A stretch of DNA of 64,000 nt from the NCBI RefSeq assembly GCF_020966755.1, contig NZ_JAJKFT010000010.1:1700720-1764719 (forward strand), given 5' to 3'. The translations under genes and the position numbers were made by a program. Shown in pieces: positions 1 through 8,664 of this stretch. The notes beneath the pieces were generated by a model. That model did not search any database and was not told the DNA's origin. It worked only from the letters and a program-made list of their open reading frames with translations. This DNA is from Blastopirellula sediminis. Lineage in GTDB: Bacteria > Planctomycetota > Planctomycetia > Pirellulales > Pirellulaceae. Numbering within the stretch: position 1 is the stretch's first letter; every line of letters begins with the position of its first letter.

Positions 1-1087
1 CGCGCACGTCTTGCCGCGCTTCACCGATCGCCAGCGTGGCGGCGTTCGACTTTGGCGCACAAGCGAGATAGGCGACCGTTTGCGACAGAGTCAGCTGACA
101 CTCAGGAAGGCCGATGAACTCGCAGGCCTGCATGGCGGCGACCGCCAGCGGAAGCGCTTGCGGATCGGCGTTGCCGATATCTTCGCTCGCGGAGATGACC
201 AGTCGCCGCGTGAGGAAGCGAACGTCTTCGCCCCCTTCCAGCATGCGGGCCAACCAATACAAGGCGGCGTCCGGATCGCTGCCGCGGATGCTTTTGATCA
301 ACGCGCTCGCGGCGTCATAATGCGAGTCGCCATCGCGATCGTACTGCACCGCTTTGCGCTGGACCGATTCGGCGGCTAACTCTTGCGTGAACTCGACGGG
401 GCGCTCTTTGCTCGAAAGGACGCCGATCTCCAGGGCGTTCAGGGCACGTCGGGCGTCGCCGTCGCTTACTTCGGCCAGAAACTCCAGCGCGTCGTCGTGG
501 ATGTTGACCGGGATGTTGCCGAGACCGACCGACCTGTCGGCCAGCGCGCGGCGAATCAGTCCTTTCACATCGTCTGGCGACAGCGGCTGAAACTGAAAGA
601 TCTGGCTTCGGCTGACCAGCGCGCTGTTGACCGCAAAGAAGGGATTGCTGGTCGTGGCGCCGACCAGGATGACGACGCCGTTTTCGACGTCGGGCAGCAG
701 CGCGTCTTGCTGCGATTTGTTGAAGCGGTGGATCTCGTCGATGAAGAGCAGCGTGCGGCGCCCGCCGGAGGCGATTTCGTCTTTCGCCTTCAGCAGCACT
801 TCGCGCAGTTCCTTCACGCCGCTGGTGACCGCGTTCAGTTGTTCAAAGCGGCTGCGGCATTCGCGGGCCAGCAGTTGCGCCAGCGTCGTTTTGCCGGTTC
901 CCGGAGGACCGTAAAAGAGGACCGAGTTGAGCCGGTCGGACTGGATCAAGCGGCGGAGGAGTTTCCCTTCCCCCAGAAAGTGACGCTGCCCGGCGAACTC
1001 TTCGAGGGTGCGGGGGCGCATTCGCGCGGCGAGGGGCCGGACGCGATCCAGGTTTTTCGCTTCCGCTTTTTCGAATAAAGAGGACAC
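1..1087 (-). CDS. rarA: Replication-associated recombination protein RarA (MgsA-like AAA+ ATPase), 3' end cut off by window
   Basis: AAA+ ATPase of the clamp-loader group that acts at stalled replication forks. The reverse-strand translation shows the family opening (LAARMRPRTLEEFAGQ), a Walker A motif (GPPGTGKTT, about residue 54), Walker B (LLFIDEIHRFNKSQQDALLP), sensor 1 (GATTSNPFFAVNSALVSR) and the helical lid (DGDARRALNALE). About 362 residues are visible and the C-terminal oligomerisation region runs off the left edge. I chose the GTG at 1087 because it puts the conserved LAARMRP motif about 17 residues in. No ATG precedes it in frame, and its ribosome site is weak. The gene is divergent from the DUF1499 gene. 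Confidence 0.93.
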   Translation of the reverse strand, partial: MSSLFEKAEAKNLDRVRPLAARMRPRTLEEFAGQRHFLGEGKLLRRLIQSDRLNSVLFYGPPGTGKTTLAQLLARECRSRFEQLNAVTSGVKELREVLLKAKDEIASGGRRTLLFIDEIHRFNKSQQDALLPDVENGVVILVGATTSNPFFAVNSALVSRSQIFQFQPLSPDDVKGLIRRALADRSVGLGNIPVNIHDDALEFLAEVSDGDARRALNALEIGVLSSKERPVEFTQELAAESVQRKAVQYDRDGDSHYDAASALIKSIRGSDPDAALYWLARMLEGGEDVRFLTRRLVISASEDIGNADPQALPLAVAAMQACEFIGLPECQLTLSQTVAYLACAPKSNAATLAIGEARQDVR

Positions 1088-1250
1088 AACCGCAGACTCA
1101 GGGGGAGAATGTTTCGTTCCTCCTATTGGAATCGTCCGGCGCGATCCGGGCAACCGGGTTTCGTGGTTGCCCTTTCAGGCGAGAAAGGAAGAATGGAACA
1201 CGGAGGCCGCGGATTAATCACGTCGGAAGACGGCCGGAATTCATCGCAGT

Positions 1251-1736
1251 TTGAATGAAATGAAGATTCGCCTCATGATTTGGATCGCATTGGGAGTCGT
1301 CGGGGGGATTCTGTTGATTTTCGTCGTCGCTACGGTGATGACGGTCGACGACTGGTCGCGTGATTTGTCGACCAACGTGGCCGAGACGAAGCAGAAAGCG
1401 ACCGACCCGCTGCTGCGGCCGATTGATCGACAGGCGACGCTTGACTGCGCGAAGCAGGTTGTCGAGCGGAAAATCGGCGAGATTCCGCGGTGGACGCTCG
1501 GCAGTATCGACGGGGGCGAAGAGGTGGTGATCCACGCCACCCGCAAGACGCCGCTCTGGGGATTTATCGACGACATCCGCGTCACGATCACACCGGCCGA
1601 GTGGGGAGTATCGATTGCGGTCTACAGCAAATCGCGGGTCGGCAAAGGAGACCTGGGGCAGAACCCGCGGAATATCAAGGAACTGACCAGTCGACTGCAG
1701 GAAATCGACGAGCAGGCGTGGATTTGTGAGGAGTAG
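1251..1736 (+). CDS. DUF1499 family protein with N-terminal membrane anchor
   Basis: 161 residues. One hydrophobic segment (about residues 7-28, WIALGVVGGILLIFVVATVM) is followed by a soluble domain. The C-terminal half matches DUF1499 in pattern: a strand-rich stretch (GEEVVIHATRKTPLWGFIDD), then RVTITPAEWGVSIAVYSKSR, the typical SRVGKGDLGQN motif and a final helix. The molecular role of DUF1499 is not established. The domain probably faces the periplasm. A second ATG lies three codons downstream, so the start is uncertain by a few residues. Confidence 0.8.
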   Translation: MNEMKIRLMIWIALGVVGGILLIFVVATVMTVDDWSRDLSTNVAETKQKATDPLLRPIDRQATLDCAKQVVERKIGEIPRWTLGSIDGGEEVVIHATRKTPLWGFIDDIRVTITPAEWGVSIAVYSKSRVGKGDLGQNPRNIKELTSRLQEIDEQAWICEE

Positions 1737-1746
1737 CGGTCGATCG

Positions 1747-1775
1747 TAGCCCGAGGCGCAAGCCGAGGGAATGCG
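1747..1775 (+). repeat. Half copy of dispersed REP-like repeat (family A)
   Basis: This stretch (TAGCCCGAGGCGCAAGCC then GAGGGAATGCG) matches the left arm of the complete inverted-repeat elements at 19383-19519, 41895-42043, 45776-45926 and 58221-58344. No partner arm lies nearby, so this looks like a decayed or solo copy. It sits just after the stop codon of the DUF1499 gene. Confidence 0.75.
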
Positions 1776-1815
1776 TTACCCATCCTGCACACGACAGTTC
1801 GCGTCACGACTCTTC

Positions 1816-1990
1816 AGGCCCAACGGGCCGAACTAATCTAGCCCAGGGCGCAGCCCTGGGTGTCGTGCGCAAACAAAAACGTTGACGTTTGAGTTGGCGA
1901 TTTTCGCGCCATGTCAAACGTCAACGTTGCGTTGGTTCATTCAACCCAGGGCTGCGCCCTGGGCTACGTTAGAACGGCCCTTTGGGCCTA
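1816..1990. repeat. Nested long inverted repeat (MITE/REP-like), about 175 bp
   Basis: Three nested pairs of arms are visible. The outermost is AGGCCCAACGGGCCG against CGGCCCTTTGGGCCT. The middle pair is TAGCCCAGGGCGCAGCCCTGGGT (1839-1861) against its reverse complement at 1945-1966. The inner pair is AACGTTGACGTTTGA against TCAAACGTCAACGTT. Together they would fold into one long cruciform or hairpin between convergent genes. No open frame is visible inside it. Confidence 0.75.
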
Positions 1991-2014
1991 AGAGCTTTTC
2001 GCGGTGAAGAAGCG

Positions 2015-2085
2015 AAGGTGGGTTACGCAAGCGAGGCACGTGGAAAACGCCGGACGAGTTGACTCGCGCTTGCTTAACCCACCTT
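2015..2085. repeat. Inverted repeat with AAGGTGGGTTACGCAAGCG arms (family D)
   Basis: Arms at 2015-2033 and 2067-2085 are inverse complements with one mismatch. The same arm sequence recurs at 27189-27259. The element lies immediately 3' of the DUF1080 gene and could act as its transcription end structure. Confidence 0.75.
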
Positions 2086-2098
2086 GCATGGCTTGCGC

Positions 2099-2941
2099 TT
2101 ACGGAATTTCTTTCGGCAGCGGACGCAGTTCCATCTTGCGGACGAACAGTTCGGCGCCTTCGGTTTGCAGCAGCAGTTTGCCGTGATTCGGGAAGACTTT
2201 GTCGGCGCGATTGACGACGACGCCGTTGACGCGATAGACGAGCGAATCTCCTTTGCAGAAGCATTCGACGGTGGTCCATTCCTGGCCGGGGCTTTCGACG
2301 TCTTCTTTGCCGCGGAAGTCGACGACGTCTTTCCAATCAGGATCGCGGCCGTACCAGTTGATGCGTCCCTTTTCAAAGAAGGTCGGCGTTCCTTTCGGCG
2401 ACCAGACCGCTTCGCCGTCGCGATCGCGGACGATCGTGCAGGTCGCTTCCGCCTTCATCAGGTTGCCGTCGGCGTCTTTGCCGGCGAGGACCAGGATGTC
2501 GCCGACGCCTCCTTCGATGATTTGGCATTCGAGCGAAGTCATCCAGGGGCCAGGCTTCTCCGGCGTGCCGCCGAAGCCGCCGTCGGGGCCTTGGCAGTGA
2601 AGGAGGACGCCGCTGTCGCGAGCGCGATCTTTGCGGCTCAGCAGCGTTTCGGTTCCCCAGCGATATTCGAGCACCAGGTAGTAGTCGGCGTATTCTTTAT
2701 GGGTGATCAGCCCACCGAAGCCATCGCCGGAGATGTGCAGGATGCCATCTTTCCCCATGGTGAAGACGTGACGCGGATCTTCGTGACCCCCGTCGGTCAG
2801 CCAGCTGTAAAAGTGGGTCTTCAGATCGCCGTCGCCGATCAGCGAGATCGTCTTGGTCGGCACGATTGGTTCGGCGGCCGAAAGGAAAGAAGTTGGCAGG
2901 GCGAGGAGCAATGCAAACGCGCAGCAGCGGAGAGCGGACAT
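2099..2941 (-). CDS. Secreted DUF1080 (3-keto-disaccharide hydrolase-like) protein
   Basis: 280 residues with a signal peptide (MSALRCCAFALLLALPTSFLSAAEP). The rest is a single jelly-roll-like DUF1080 domain. It carries the features usual for this planctomycete-expanded family: W/F-rich strands (YYLVLEYRWG), the RARDSGVLLHCQGPDG stretch, a WMTSLECQIIEGGVGD segment and a C-terminal strand pair (KLLLQTEGAELFVRKMELRPL). Some DUF1080 members bind or cleave 3-keto-glycosides; the substrate here cannot be told. Family-D and family-B repeats flank it, and it is probably monocistronic. Confidence 0.87.
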   Translation of the reverse strand: MSALRCCAFALLLALPTSFLSAAEPIVPTKTISLIGDGDLKTHFYSWLTDGGHEDPRHVFTMGKDGILHISGDGFGGLITHKEYADYYLVLEYRWGTETLLSRKDRARDSGVLLHCQGPDGGFGGTPEKPGPWMTSLECQIIEGGVGDILVLAGKDADGNLMKAEATCTIVRDRDGEAVWSPKGTPTFFEKGRINWYGRDPDWKDVVDFRGKEDVESPGQEWTTVECFCKGDSLVYRVNGVVVNRADKVFPNHGKLLLQTEGAELFVRKMELRPLPKEIP

Positions 2942-3085
2942 ACCGGGCGAGACCTAATATTGGGAGGGAAGTTGCGGTGGGATATTACAAGATATCACGA
3001 GATATTATCTGTGATTCCCAGTTTGGCAGGTCGCCGAGGCGGTTTCTTGTCGTGTGTAGACCGGTATTGGGCGTTTATTGATCCT

Positions 3086-3191
3086 GGTGCCATGCTCTTA
3101 CCGCGTCTTCGCGGGATAAGCATGTCTTCAATGCGTTTGGGTAGGGCGAAGCCATGCTTATCCCGCGAAGACGCGGCAAAAGCATGGCACC
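3086..3191. repeat. Long inverted repeat with GGTGCCATG ends (family B)
   Basis: Arms of 39 bp at 3086-3124 and 3153-3191 are near-perfect inverse complements (GGTGCCATGC...CGTCTTCGCGGGATAAGCATG), separated by about 28 bp. The ends resemble those of the element at 11578-11731. It lies between two reverse-strand genes, directly 3' of the transglutaminase-like gene. Confidence 0.82.
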
Positions 3192-3198
3192 AATAGAG

Positions 3199-4692
3199 TT
3201 AGTCGGCCGCAGCGGTCTTCGTCGGCGTCGTCGGTTCGATTTCCTGGATCGTGAAATCGTAGGTGAACTTGTCGTAGTACAAGTTCACATCCCCCACTTC
3301 GTATTCGCCCCGCTGGAAGTCGATCGTATCGGACGGAGGCGCCAGTTTGGCCGGGGTGAGCGCTTGCGAGTGGTCGCAGTTGGCGGCCATGCGGTACGGC
3401 TCGAGCCCGCCGAAGTAGAAGTCGGCCACTTCCTGCCGTTCGCTGTCGGTCAGGTGGGTCATCTCTTGGTAGGCCGAAACGGCGCGGCAGACGTCGACCG
3501 GAACCCAGCCGTACGGCGCCAGGTAGATCTCGGACCAGTCATGAATGTTCAAGCGATTGGGGAAAAGGTTCCAGCCTGACTGCCAGCGAGCCGGAATGCC
3601 GTTGGCGCGGCAGAGGGCGATGAAGAGCATTCCTTCCTGCCCGCAGTCCCCATATTTGTGCTCGCGGCAATAATCGCTGAGATTGCGAATGGTGGAGTAC
3701 TCAATCGCCAGGCTGTACTGGATGTTGTGCCCGATCCAGTCGTAGATCTTCCGGGCGGCGATCGCCGGGTTCTTTTCGTCGCCGACGATCTGCTGCGAAA
3801 GGGCGAGCAGCTCCGGCGTGAAATCGGTGTGGGGACCTTCCTGGGCGAAACGGGCGATCTCTTTGTTAGTGCGATTCAGCGGCGTGACGAGAGCGGGGTC
3901 GATCTCAAAGCGAATCGCGTCATGCTCGAAGGTAAAGTGCAGGTCGAACTTGGTCGGCTCGCCCGCTTGGGCGGTTTGCTCGAAGTAGGCGGATCGCATC
4001 GGACTGTCGCCGGGGGCAATTTCGAGCGGCGTCGGCGAACTGCCGATCAGGCGGAAGTCGCGCTGAAACGGAAACTCACGCGGAATCGGCAGCCAGGCTT
4101 TGATGAGGTCGCCGTCGGCCACGGCGTCGGCATGGACCGTGCCGGTGAAGCGAACGTCGAACTTTTTGGTCAGCACATAAGGACGCTGCTCCGCTTTGGC
4201 GGCGGCGCAGATCTGACGGCAGAGTTCGAGTTGAAAACGCTGGACCTCGGCCTCGTCGGCGGGACGAGTTCGGCGGTCATTGAGTTCTGGATGGCGGTAG
4301 AAAAGATTGCGGACGCTCCGCGCCATGAAGTAACGCGTGCCGTCGATCTTCCGTGAGTCGAAACGTCCCTGGTCGAGCCACTGGGCGAACTCTTCCGGCG
4401 TCGCCTCTTTGACTCCTTCCAGGACCTTCGCTTCCAGTTGGTCGCGAGTGAGGGTGTAGTCGCGGCGAATGCGATCAAGTCGGTCTCGTTCGTAGACGAG
4501 CGTGTAGCGCGTTTCGGGAGCGAGATCAGGCTGGGCAAGGGCCGCGTCGAGGATCTGCTCCGCCTTGCGAAACTCGCCGGTCAGCTCCAAGCGTTGCGCT
4601 TGTGAGAGGGGCGAGTCGTTAGCGACGCAAACTTGCACGGCGAAAGGAACCAACAAGAGACCAAAGACGATCCGCGGCAAAGCCGACACCAT
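3199..4692 (-). CDS. Secreted transglutaminase-like (TGc) domain protein
   Basis: 497 residues from the chosen ATG at 4692, which begins a clean signal peptide (MVSALPRIVFGLLLVPFAVQ); an in-frame ATG at 4737 would add 15 non-signal residues. The N-terminal half is helical and then strand-rich. The transglutaminase-like core is at about residues 300-420, with the Cys in KYGDCGQEGMLF, the His in NIHDWSEIYL and the Asp in GWVPVDV, the usual Cys-His-Asp triad order. Family members are thiol proteases or amidases acting on proteins or peptidoglycan; the substrate is unknown. It probably acts in the periplasm. Confidence 0.87.
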   Translation of the reverse strand: MVSALPRIVFGLLLVPFAVQVCVANDSPLSQAQRLELTGEFRKAEQILDAALAQPDLAPETRYTLVYERDRLDRIRRDYTLTRDQLEAKVLEGVKEATPEEFAQWLDQGRFDSRKIDGTRYFMARSVRNLFYRHPELNDRRTRPADEAEVQRFQLELCRQICAAAKAEQRPYVLTKKFDVRFTGTVHADAVADGDLIKAWLPIPREFPFQRDFRLIGSSPTPLEIAPGDSPMRSAYFEQTAQAGEPTKFDLHFTFEHDAIRFEIDPALVTPLNRTNKEIARFAQEGPHTDFTPELLALSQQIVGDEKNPAIAARKIYDWIGHNIQYSLAIEYSTIRNLSDYCREHKYGDCGQEGMLFIALCRANGIPARWQSGWNLFPNRLNIHDWSEIYLAPYGWVPVDVCRAVSAYQEMTHLTDSERQEVADFYFGGLEPYRMAANCDHSQALTPAKLAPPSDTIDFQRGEYEVGDVNLYYDKFTYDFTIQEIEPTTPTKTAAAD

Positions 4693-4835
4693 GGGCGTAC
4701 CTTCGAAGGTGAAAAGGGGCCAAGGGAGAAGCGGCATGAAAGGCTGGCTGGAGGGCGTCTATTATCGTAACAGACGCGCAGCGGCGCAGACTCTCTTTAT
4801 TGCGCAGAGATCTGTCGAATTCGCGCTCGCTTCGC

Positions 4836-5840
4836 TTAGCGGACGTCGCTCGGGACGGTCGCGACTTTGCCGGGGACGCCTCCCTCGTAGATGCTGAACT
4901 CGCCCCAGACCGGGAGGTGGTCGGAGATTTCGAGCGCCTCGTCGATCGACAAGTTGAACTCGCGGACGAAGTCGTGGACGCCGCCGCGGCCGGTGAACTC
5001 GCTGGTCGCCGGCAAGGTAAAGTAGAGATTGTCGTACGCCGCGGTGCCGCGGGTGTTGGTCATCATTCCGGTCACGGCCGGCGTCAAACCGGTGACGCTG
5101 CCGAGCTCGCCGAGGTTGCGCTCGTCGGTATTGAAATCGCCCAGCAGGATGACGTCGTCTTCGCCGCGACCGTCGCCGCGAACGGCACGCATCACGTCGT
5201 CCATCACGTTGATTTCGGAGGCGACTTCGTCCGGATCGGTATGGACCGCGACCAGGGTGAAGGTGAAGGCCTGATCGGGCTTCGGGCCGCGGACGCGGAA
5301 CCAGGCGACCAGCGGTTCGCGATGAAGCGCATCGGCCGGGTCGTCGATCGTGTAGAGCTGCGAACGATCGATCTCGATGCTCGCGGTGTCATAGATAAAC
5401 GCGTATTGCTCTTTGCTGTCGGTTCGGCCGAGACGGGGGCCGATGACGTAGTCATAGTGGCGCCCGGCGGCGTTGATTTGATCGATGAACTGCGGCAGGA
5501 TCGACTGGTCGAGCGAACGGATTTCTTCGATCGCGACGACATCGTACTGACGGACGATCTGCGCGAGTCGGGCGACGACATGCGGTTTGTCCATCTTGCT
5601 GCGGCCGAAGACCTGGATGTTGAACGACGCGATCCGGACCGTTTCGCCGCCGCGAGCGATCGGTACGGTGCGGTTGCTGGCCAAGAGGGCGTTGCCGCCG
5701 CCTGACCCATCGGTCGACGCCGCTGCGTTGCGGGGGACCACTTTCAGCCCTTCGAGCCCTTCGACTCGATAGTTCTGAAAGAAGAACCAGCCGCCGCCAC
5801 AGACGATCGCGACCAAGACTAGTCCGCTCGCTTTATTCAC
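4836..5840 (-). CDS. Endonuclease/exonuclease/phosphatase (DNase I-fold) family protein, membrane-anchored or secreted
   Basis: 334 residues with a short N-terminal hydrophobic segment (GLVLVAIVCGGGWFFF) that serves as a signal anchor. The EEP fold is recognisable from its metal and catalytic motifs in order: RIASFNIQVFG, VAIEEIRSLD (metal Glu), VAVHTDP (His), LLGDFNTD (Asp/Asn) and ISDHLPVWGEF (C-terminal Asp-His). All expected catalytic residues are present. The substrate (DNA, phospholipid or nucleotide) cannot be told from sequence. Confidence 0.88.
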   Translation of the reverse strand: MNKASGLVLVAIVCGGGWFFFQNYRVEGLEGLKVVPRNAAASTDGSGGGNALLASNRTVPIARGGETVRIASFNIQVFGRSKMDKPHVVARLAQIVRQYDVVAIEEIRSLDQSILPQFIDQINAAGRHYDYVIGPRLGRTDSKEQYAFIYDTASIEIDRSQLYTIDDPADALHREPLVAWFRVRGPKPDQAFTFTLVAVHTDPDEVASEINVMDDVMRAVRGDGRGEDDVILLGDFNTDERNLGELGSVTGLTPAVTGMMTNTRGTAAYDNLYFTLPATSEFTGRGGVHDFVREFNLSIDEALEISDHLPVWGEFSIYEGGVPGKVATVPSDVR

Positions 5841-6024
5841 CGCTTGCTCCAGATGTGAAAATAGGCCGGTTCGGTAAAGTTGATCCGGCTACTGCACGGG
5901 TCAGGAAAGTCTGGGGAATTTCGCCCGGAAAAACGCAGACCGAGCATCTCCTTTTCGTTGTATCGACCAGCGGCTAGCTCTATCTTGGAGGTGCTATCGG
6001 GGCCTATTACGTGCGGGAGAATCG

Positions 6025-7296
6025 ATGCGGTTTACCTGGTTGCTAGCGGCGGTATGCTGGACGCTGGCCATACAACCGGCATGGTCGGATCGGGTCGTCT
6101 TGGTGAGCGGCGGCAAAGTGACCGGCGACTTGGAAGAGACGCCGGGGGATAGCGACGCGCCGCGACGGATCGTCTCGCCGCAAGGGGTGCTCGAACTGGC
6201 GCCGGAAGTGATCGTCGACATCGAGCGCGAGCCGCCGGAGCTGATCGAGTATCGCGATCGAGCTCGCCGCGCTGCGATGACGCTGGTCGATCAGTGGAGC
6301 CTGATCGAGTGGTGCCGGCAGAATAGTCTGTACGACGAAGCGAACGCCCATTGCGAGCTGATCTTGAAGCTCGATCCAGAGCATCTACAGGCGCGGACGC
6401 TGCTCGGCTATCAAAAACGCAATGGCGAGTGGAAGCAGCGGGAAGACTACATGCAGTCGCGCGGTTTCATTCGCTACGACGGCCGTTGGCGAATGCACCA
6501 GCAAGTGCAGCTGCTGGAAGAGCGGAAGATGATTCGCGAAGCCCAAATCGATTGGTGGCTCAAGTTCAAACGTTGGCGCGAGTCGCTCGGCACGCCGCAA
6601 GAACGGGACAATCAGATCGACTTTTCGCAAGTCCGCGATCCGATGGCGATGACCGGTTTGATCCGGCTGCTCGGACGCGAAGATAACATTCGGCTGCAGC
6701 GGCTGTATGTCGAAACGTTGGGGAATCTTGATCACGGCGTGGCGCTCGGTTTTCTGATCGACCACTCGGTCTTTCAGAACAATCCCGAGCACCGCGAAAT
6801 GTGCATGATCGAAGTGCTGAAGCATCGCCACCCGATGATGGTGGAGCTTTACGTCCGGTTCCTGGAAGATTACGACAACGCGATGGTCAATCGCGCCGCC
6901 GATTGTCTCGCGGCGCTCGACTATCCATCGGCGATCGTGCCGCTGGCCACCGCATTGCAAACGCGGCATAAAGTGCGAGAATTTCGGCAGTCGGCGGGAG
7001 AAAAACGGCCGCATGAGGTGAACCCCATCTTTCATTACTCGCAAATTCCGCCGAACGGTCGTTTCGACGTCGCAGGGCCGTCTCCTTCGTATCGTAAGAA
7101 GACGCTCGACGAGATTCTGGAATCGTCGCAAACGACTCACACCACCGGTTGGGCGAAGAACGAAAGCGTCTACTCGGCGCTGCGAACTCTGACCGACGGC
7201 TGTGATTTCGGGTACCATGTCGCCAACTGGAAAGCGTGGTACACGCAGCAACAATTGGCGGCGACCCCTGTCATCCAAGGCCGCCGCGGAGACTAA
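6025..7296 (+). CDS. Secreted protein with TPR/HEAT-like helical repeats, function unknown
   Basis: 423 residues. A signal peptide (MRFTWLLAAVCWTLAIQPAWS) is followed by a short strand-rich stretch (VVLVSGGKVTGDLEE), then an alpha-helical region. The helical region holds a TPR-like pair (YDEANAHCELILKLDPEHLQARTLLG) and HEAT-like helices (ADCLAALDYPSAIVPLATAL). It is rich in Trp/Arg pairs around residues 130-190. I recognise the architecture as common in planctomycete secreted proteins but know no function. It stands alone between a divergent EEP gene and the CoA-binding gene. Confidence 0.82.
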   Translation: MRFTWLLAAVCWTLAIQPAWSDRVVLVSGGKVTGDLEETPGDSDAPRRIVSPQGVLELAPEVIVDIEREPPELIEYRDRARRAAMTLVDQWSLIEWCRQNSLYDEANAHCELILKLDPEHLQARTLLGYQKRNGEWKQREDYMQSRGFIRYDGRWRMHQQVQLLEERKMIREAQIDWWLKFKRWRESLGTPQERDNQIDFSQVRDPMAMTGLIRLLGREDNIRLQRLYVETLGNLDHGVALGFLIDHSVFQNNPEHREMCMIEVLKHRHPMMVELYVRFLEDYDNAMVNRAADCLAALDYPSAIVPLATALQTRHKVREFRQSAGEKRPHEVNPIFHYSQIPPNGRFDVAGPSPSYRKKTLDEILESSQTTHTTGWAKNESVYSALRTLTDGCDFGYHVANWKAWYTQQQLAATPVIQGRRGD

Positions 7297-7546
7297 CCGC
7301 CGGCTCCGCCCCGTTTTGAGAGGAATGGAACACGGAGGCCACGGCGAAGAGCACGGATAAACGCGGTAAGGAATAAGAAGCGGACAAAAGAGCGATCCCC
7401 GTTTTTCGTCGAGTTAGATGACGGCGAGAAATGCTCAAACGCTTCGCCCGAATCTCCTTTCTTACTGTGCTGTTCCGTGAATCCTCCGTGCCCTCCGCGT
7501 TCTGTTCTTTCTTTGCCCAATCGCACAAATCCCATAGCAGCCCAAC

Positions 7547-7933
7547 ATGTCGAAACCAACCGTCGCGATTCTCGGCGCGAGCAAAAACCGCAACAAGTAC
7601 GGCAACAAATCAGTCCGAGCCCACCTGGCTCAAGGGTACGACGTCTACCCGATCAACCCGGCCGCCGACGAGATCGAAGGGCTGAAGGTGTACAAAAAGC
7701 TGGCTGACATCCCGGTCGAAAGGCTTGACCGGATCAGCATCTATCTCTCGCCCGCGGTCGGCCTGCAAATGCTGGAAGAAATCGCCGCCGTCGGAGCGAA
7801 AGAAGTTTTCTTTAACCCGGGCGCCGAAAGCGAAGAGCTGCTGGCGAAAGCCCGCGAGCTGGGGATCGATCCGATTCAGGCCTGCAGCATTGTGGACGTG
7901 GGGATGTCTCCGCGGGAGCTGGAAGAAGAGTAG
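7547..7933 (+). CDS. CoA-binding domain protein (YccU-like)
   Basis: 128 residues forming one Rossmann-type CoA-binding domain. The glycine-rich first turn is VAILGASKNRNKYGNKSVRAH, followed by GYDVYPINP and the KVYKKLADIP segment. Towards the end come VGAKEVFFNPGAESEELLAKA and the CSIVDVG motif. These match small stand-alone CoA-binding proteins of unknown physiological role. It lacks the ligase domains of acyl-CoA synthetase (NDP-forming). Confidence 0.9.
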   Translation: MSKPTVAILGASKNRNKYGNKSVRAHLAQGYDVYPINPAADEIEGLKVYKKLADIPVERLDRISIYLSPAVGLQMLEEIAAVGAKEVFFNPGAESEELLAKARELGIDPIQACSIVDVGMSPRELEEE

Positions 7934-7947
7934 AACGCCCAGGCTGC

Positions 7948-8664
7948 TTACGTTGCGATGCGCAAGTCGACCGACGGCGTTGTAGAAGAAGTTCGCCGGC
8001 TAGTCAGCCACGCGGCCGCCGCCAATGGGACGGCGAATTGGATGACGCGCGGGAAGGTGATATCGGACGGCCAGAAGGAGCCGGGGAGGCCGATCGTGAC
8101 GCGTCCCATTTGCTCCTGCGTCTTACGCGTTCCTTCGGTCCAGAACGATCCGCAGAGGAGCGCGATGATGACGGCCGCCGTCATCGGCCAGCGTCGTTTT
8201 AATGCGTATCGCTGAGCCAGCCATGCGAAACAGGCGACCGTCATGACCGACGCCAGCAAAAGGCAGCCGATGAGATAGCCTTGCGCGACTACCGGCGCCC
8301 ACGCCGACATTTCGTACTGTTCGATCGGCGCGAACGACAATAAGAATTCCAATAGCGTGGAGGAGCCGAGGTAGACGCCAACCACGAACAGCACAAACAA
8401 AAACGGCGGCAGCGCCCCGAAGGTCCACAGCGGATGCCGCACCGCAAACCTGCGCGAGCGGAATTCTTGCGCCGCTGATTCGGCGATCGCTGCGGGAGAT
8501 CCAATCCGATCGGCGCTCCAGGAATGATCCTCGCCTATGCGATTCTCCCTGTCGTCCGTGACGTGATCCGACAACTCCTGCAACAAACGCGTGACGTAGC
8601 GTTTCGGTAGTCGTCGTTTTCGAAGTTCCTGCTTCAGCTCAGCGAGCCACTGTTGCTGGTCCAT
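7948..8664 (-). CDS. Four-helix membrane protein with N-terminal HAAS-like domain, partner of PadR
   Basis: 238 residues from the ATG at 8664 (MDQQQWLAELKQELRKRRL). The N-terminal ~75 residues form an acidic/basic helical domain resembling the HAAS signalling domain that often accompanies PadR regulators (LLQELSDHVTDDRENRIGED). Four membrane segments follow (FGALPPFLFVLFVVGVYLG; GYLIGCLLLASVMTVACFAWL; MTAAVIIALLCGSFW; VIQFAVPLAAAAWL). The start lies 26 nt inside the padR gene, so the two are translationally coupled. Inference: it senses or relays envelope state to PadR. Confidence 0.82.
   Translation of the reverse strand: MDQQQWLAELKQELRKRRLPKRYVTRLLQELSDHVTDDRENRIGEDHSWSADRIGSPAAIAESAAQEFRSRRFAVRHPLWTFGALPPFLFVLFVVGVYLGSSTLLEFLLSFAPIEQYEMSAWAPVVAQGYLIGCLLLASVMTVACFAWLAQRYALKRRWPMTAAVIIALLCGSFWTEGTRKTQEQMGRVTIGLPGSFWPSDITFPRVIQFAVPLAAAAWLTSRRTSSTTPSVDLRIAT

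Noticed and set aside
383-1078. Long open frame opposite rarA
   Set aside because: The reverse strand encodes an unmistakable AAA+ ATPase with Walker motifs; the opposite frame is a shadow of GC-rich codons.
1191-1213. GAATGGAACACGGAGGCC motif also seen at 7323-7345
   Set aside because: Only two short copies here, with a partial inverse near 7470; too little to call an element.
2084-3196. 370-codon open frame opposite the DUF1080 gene
   Set aside because: No recognisable motifs; the reverse strand has a signal peptide and DUF1080 domain.
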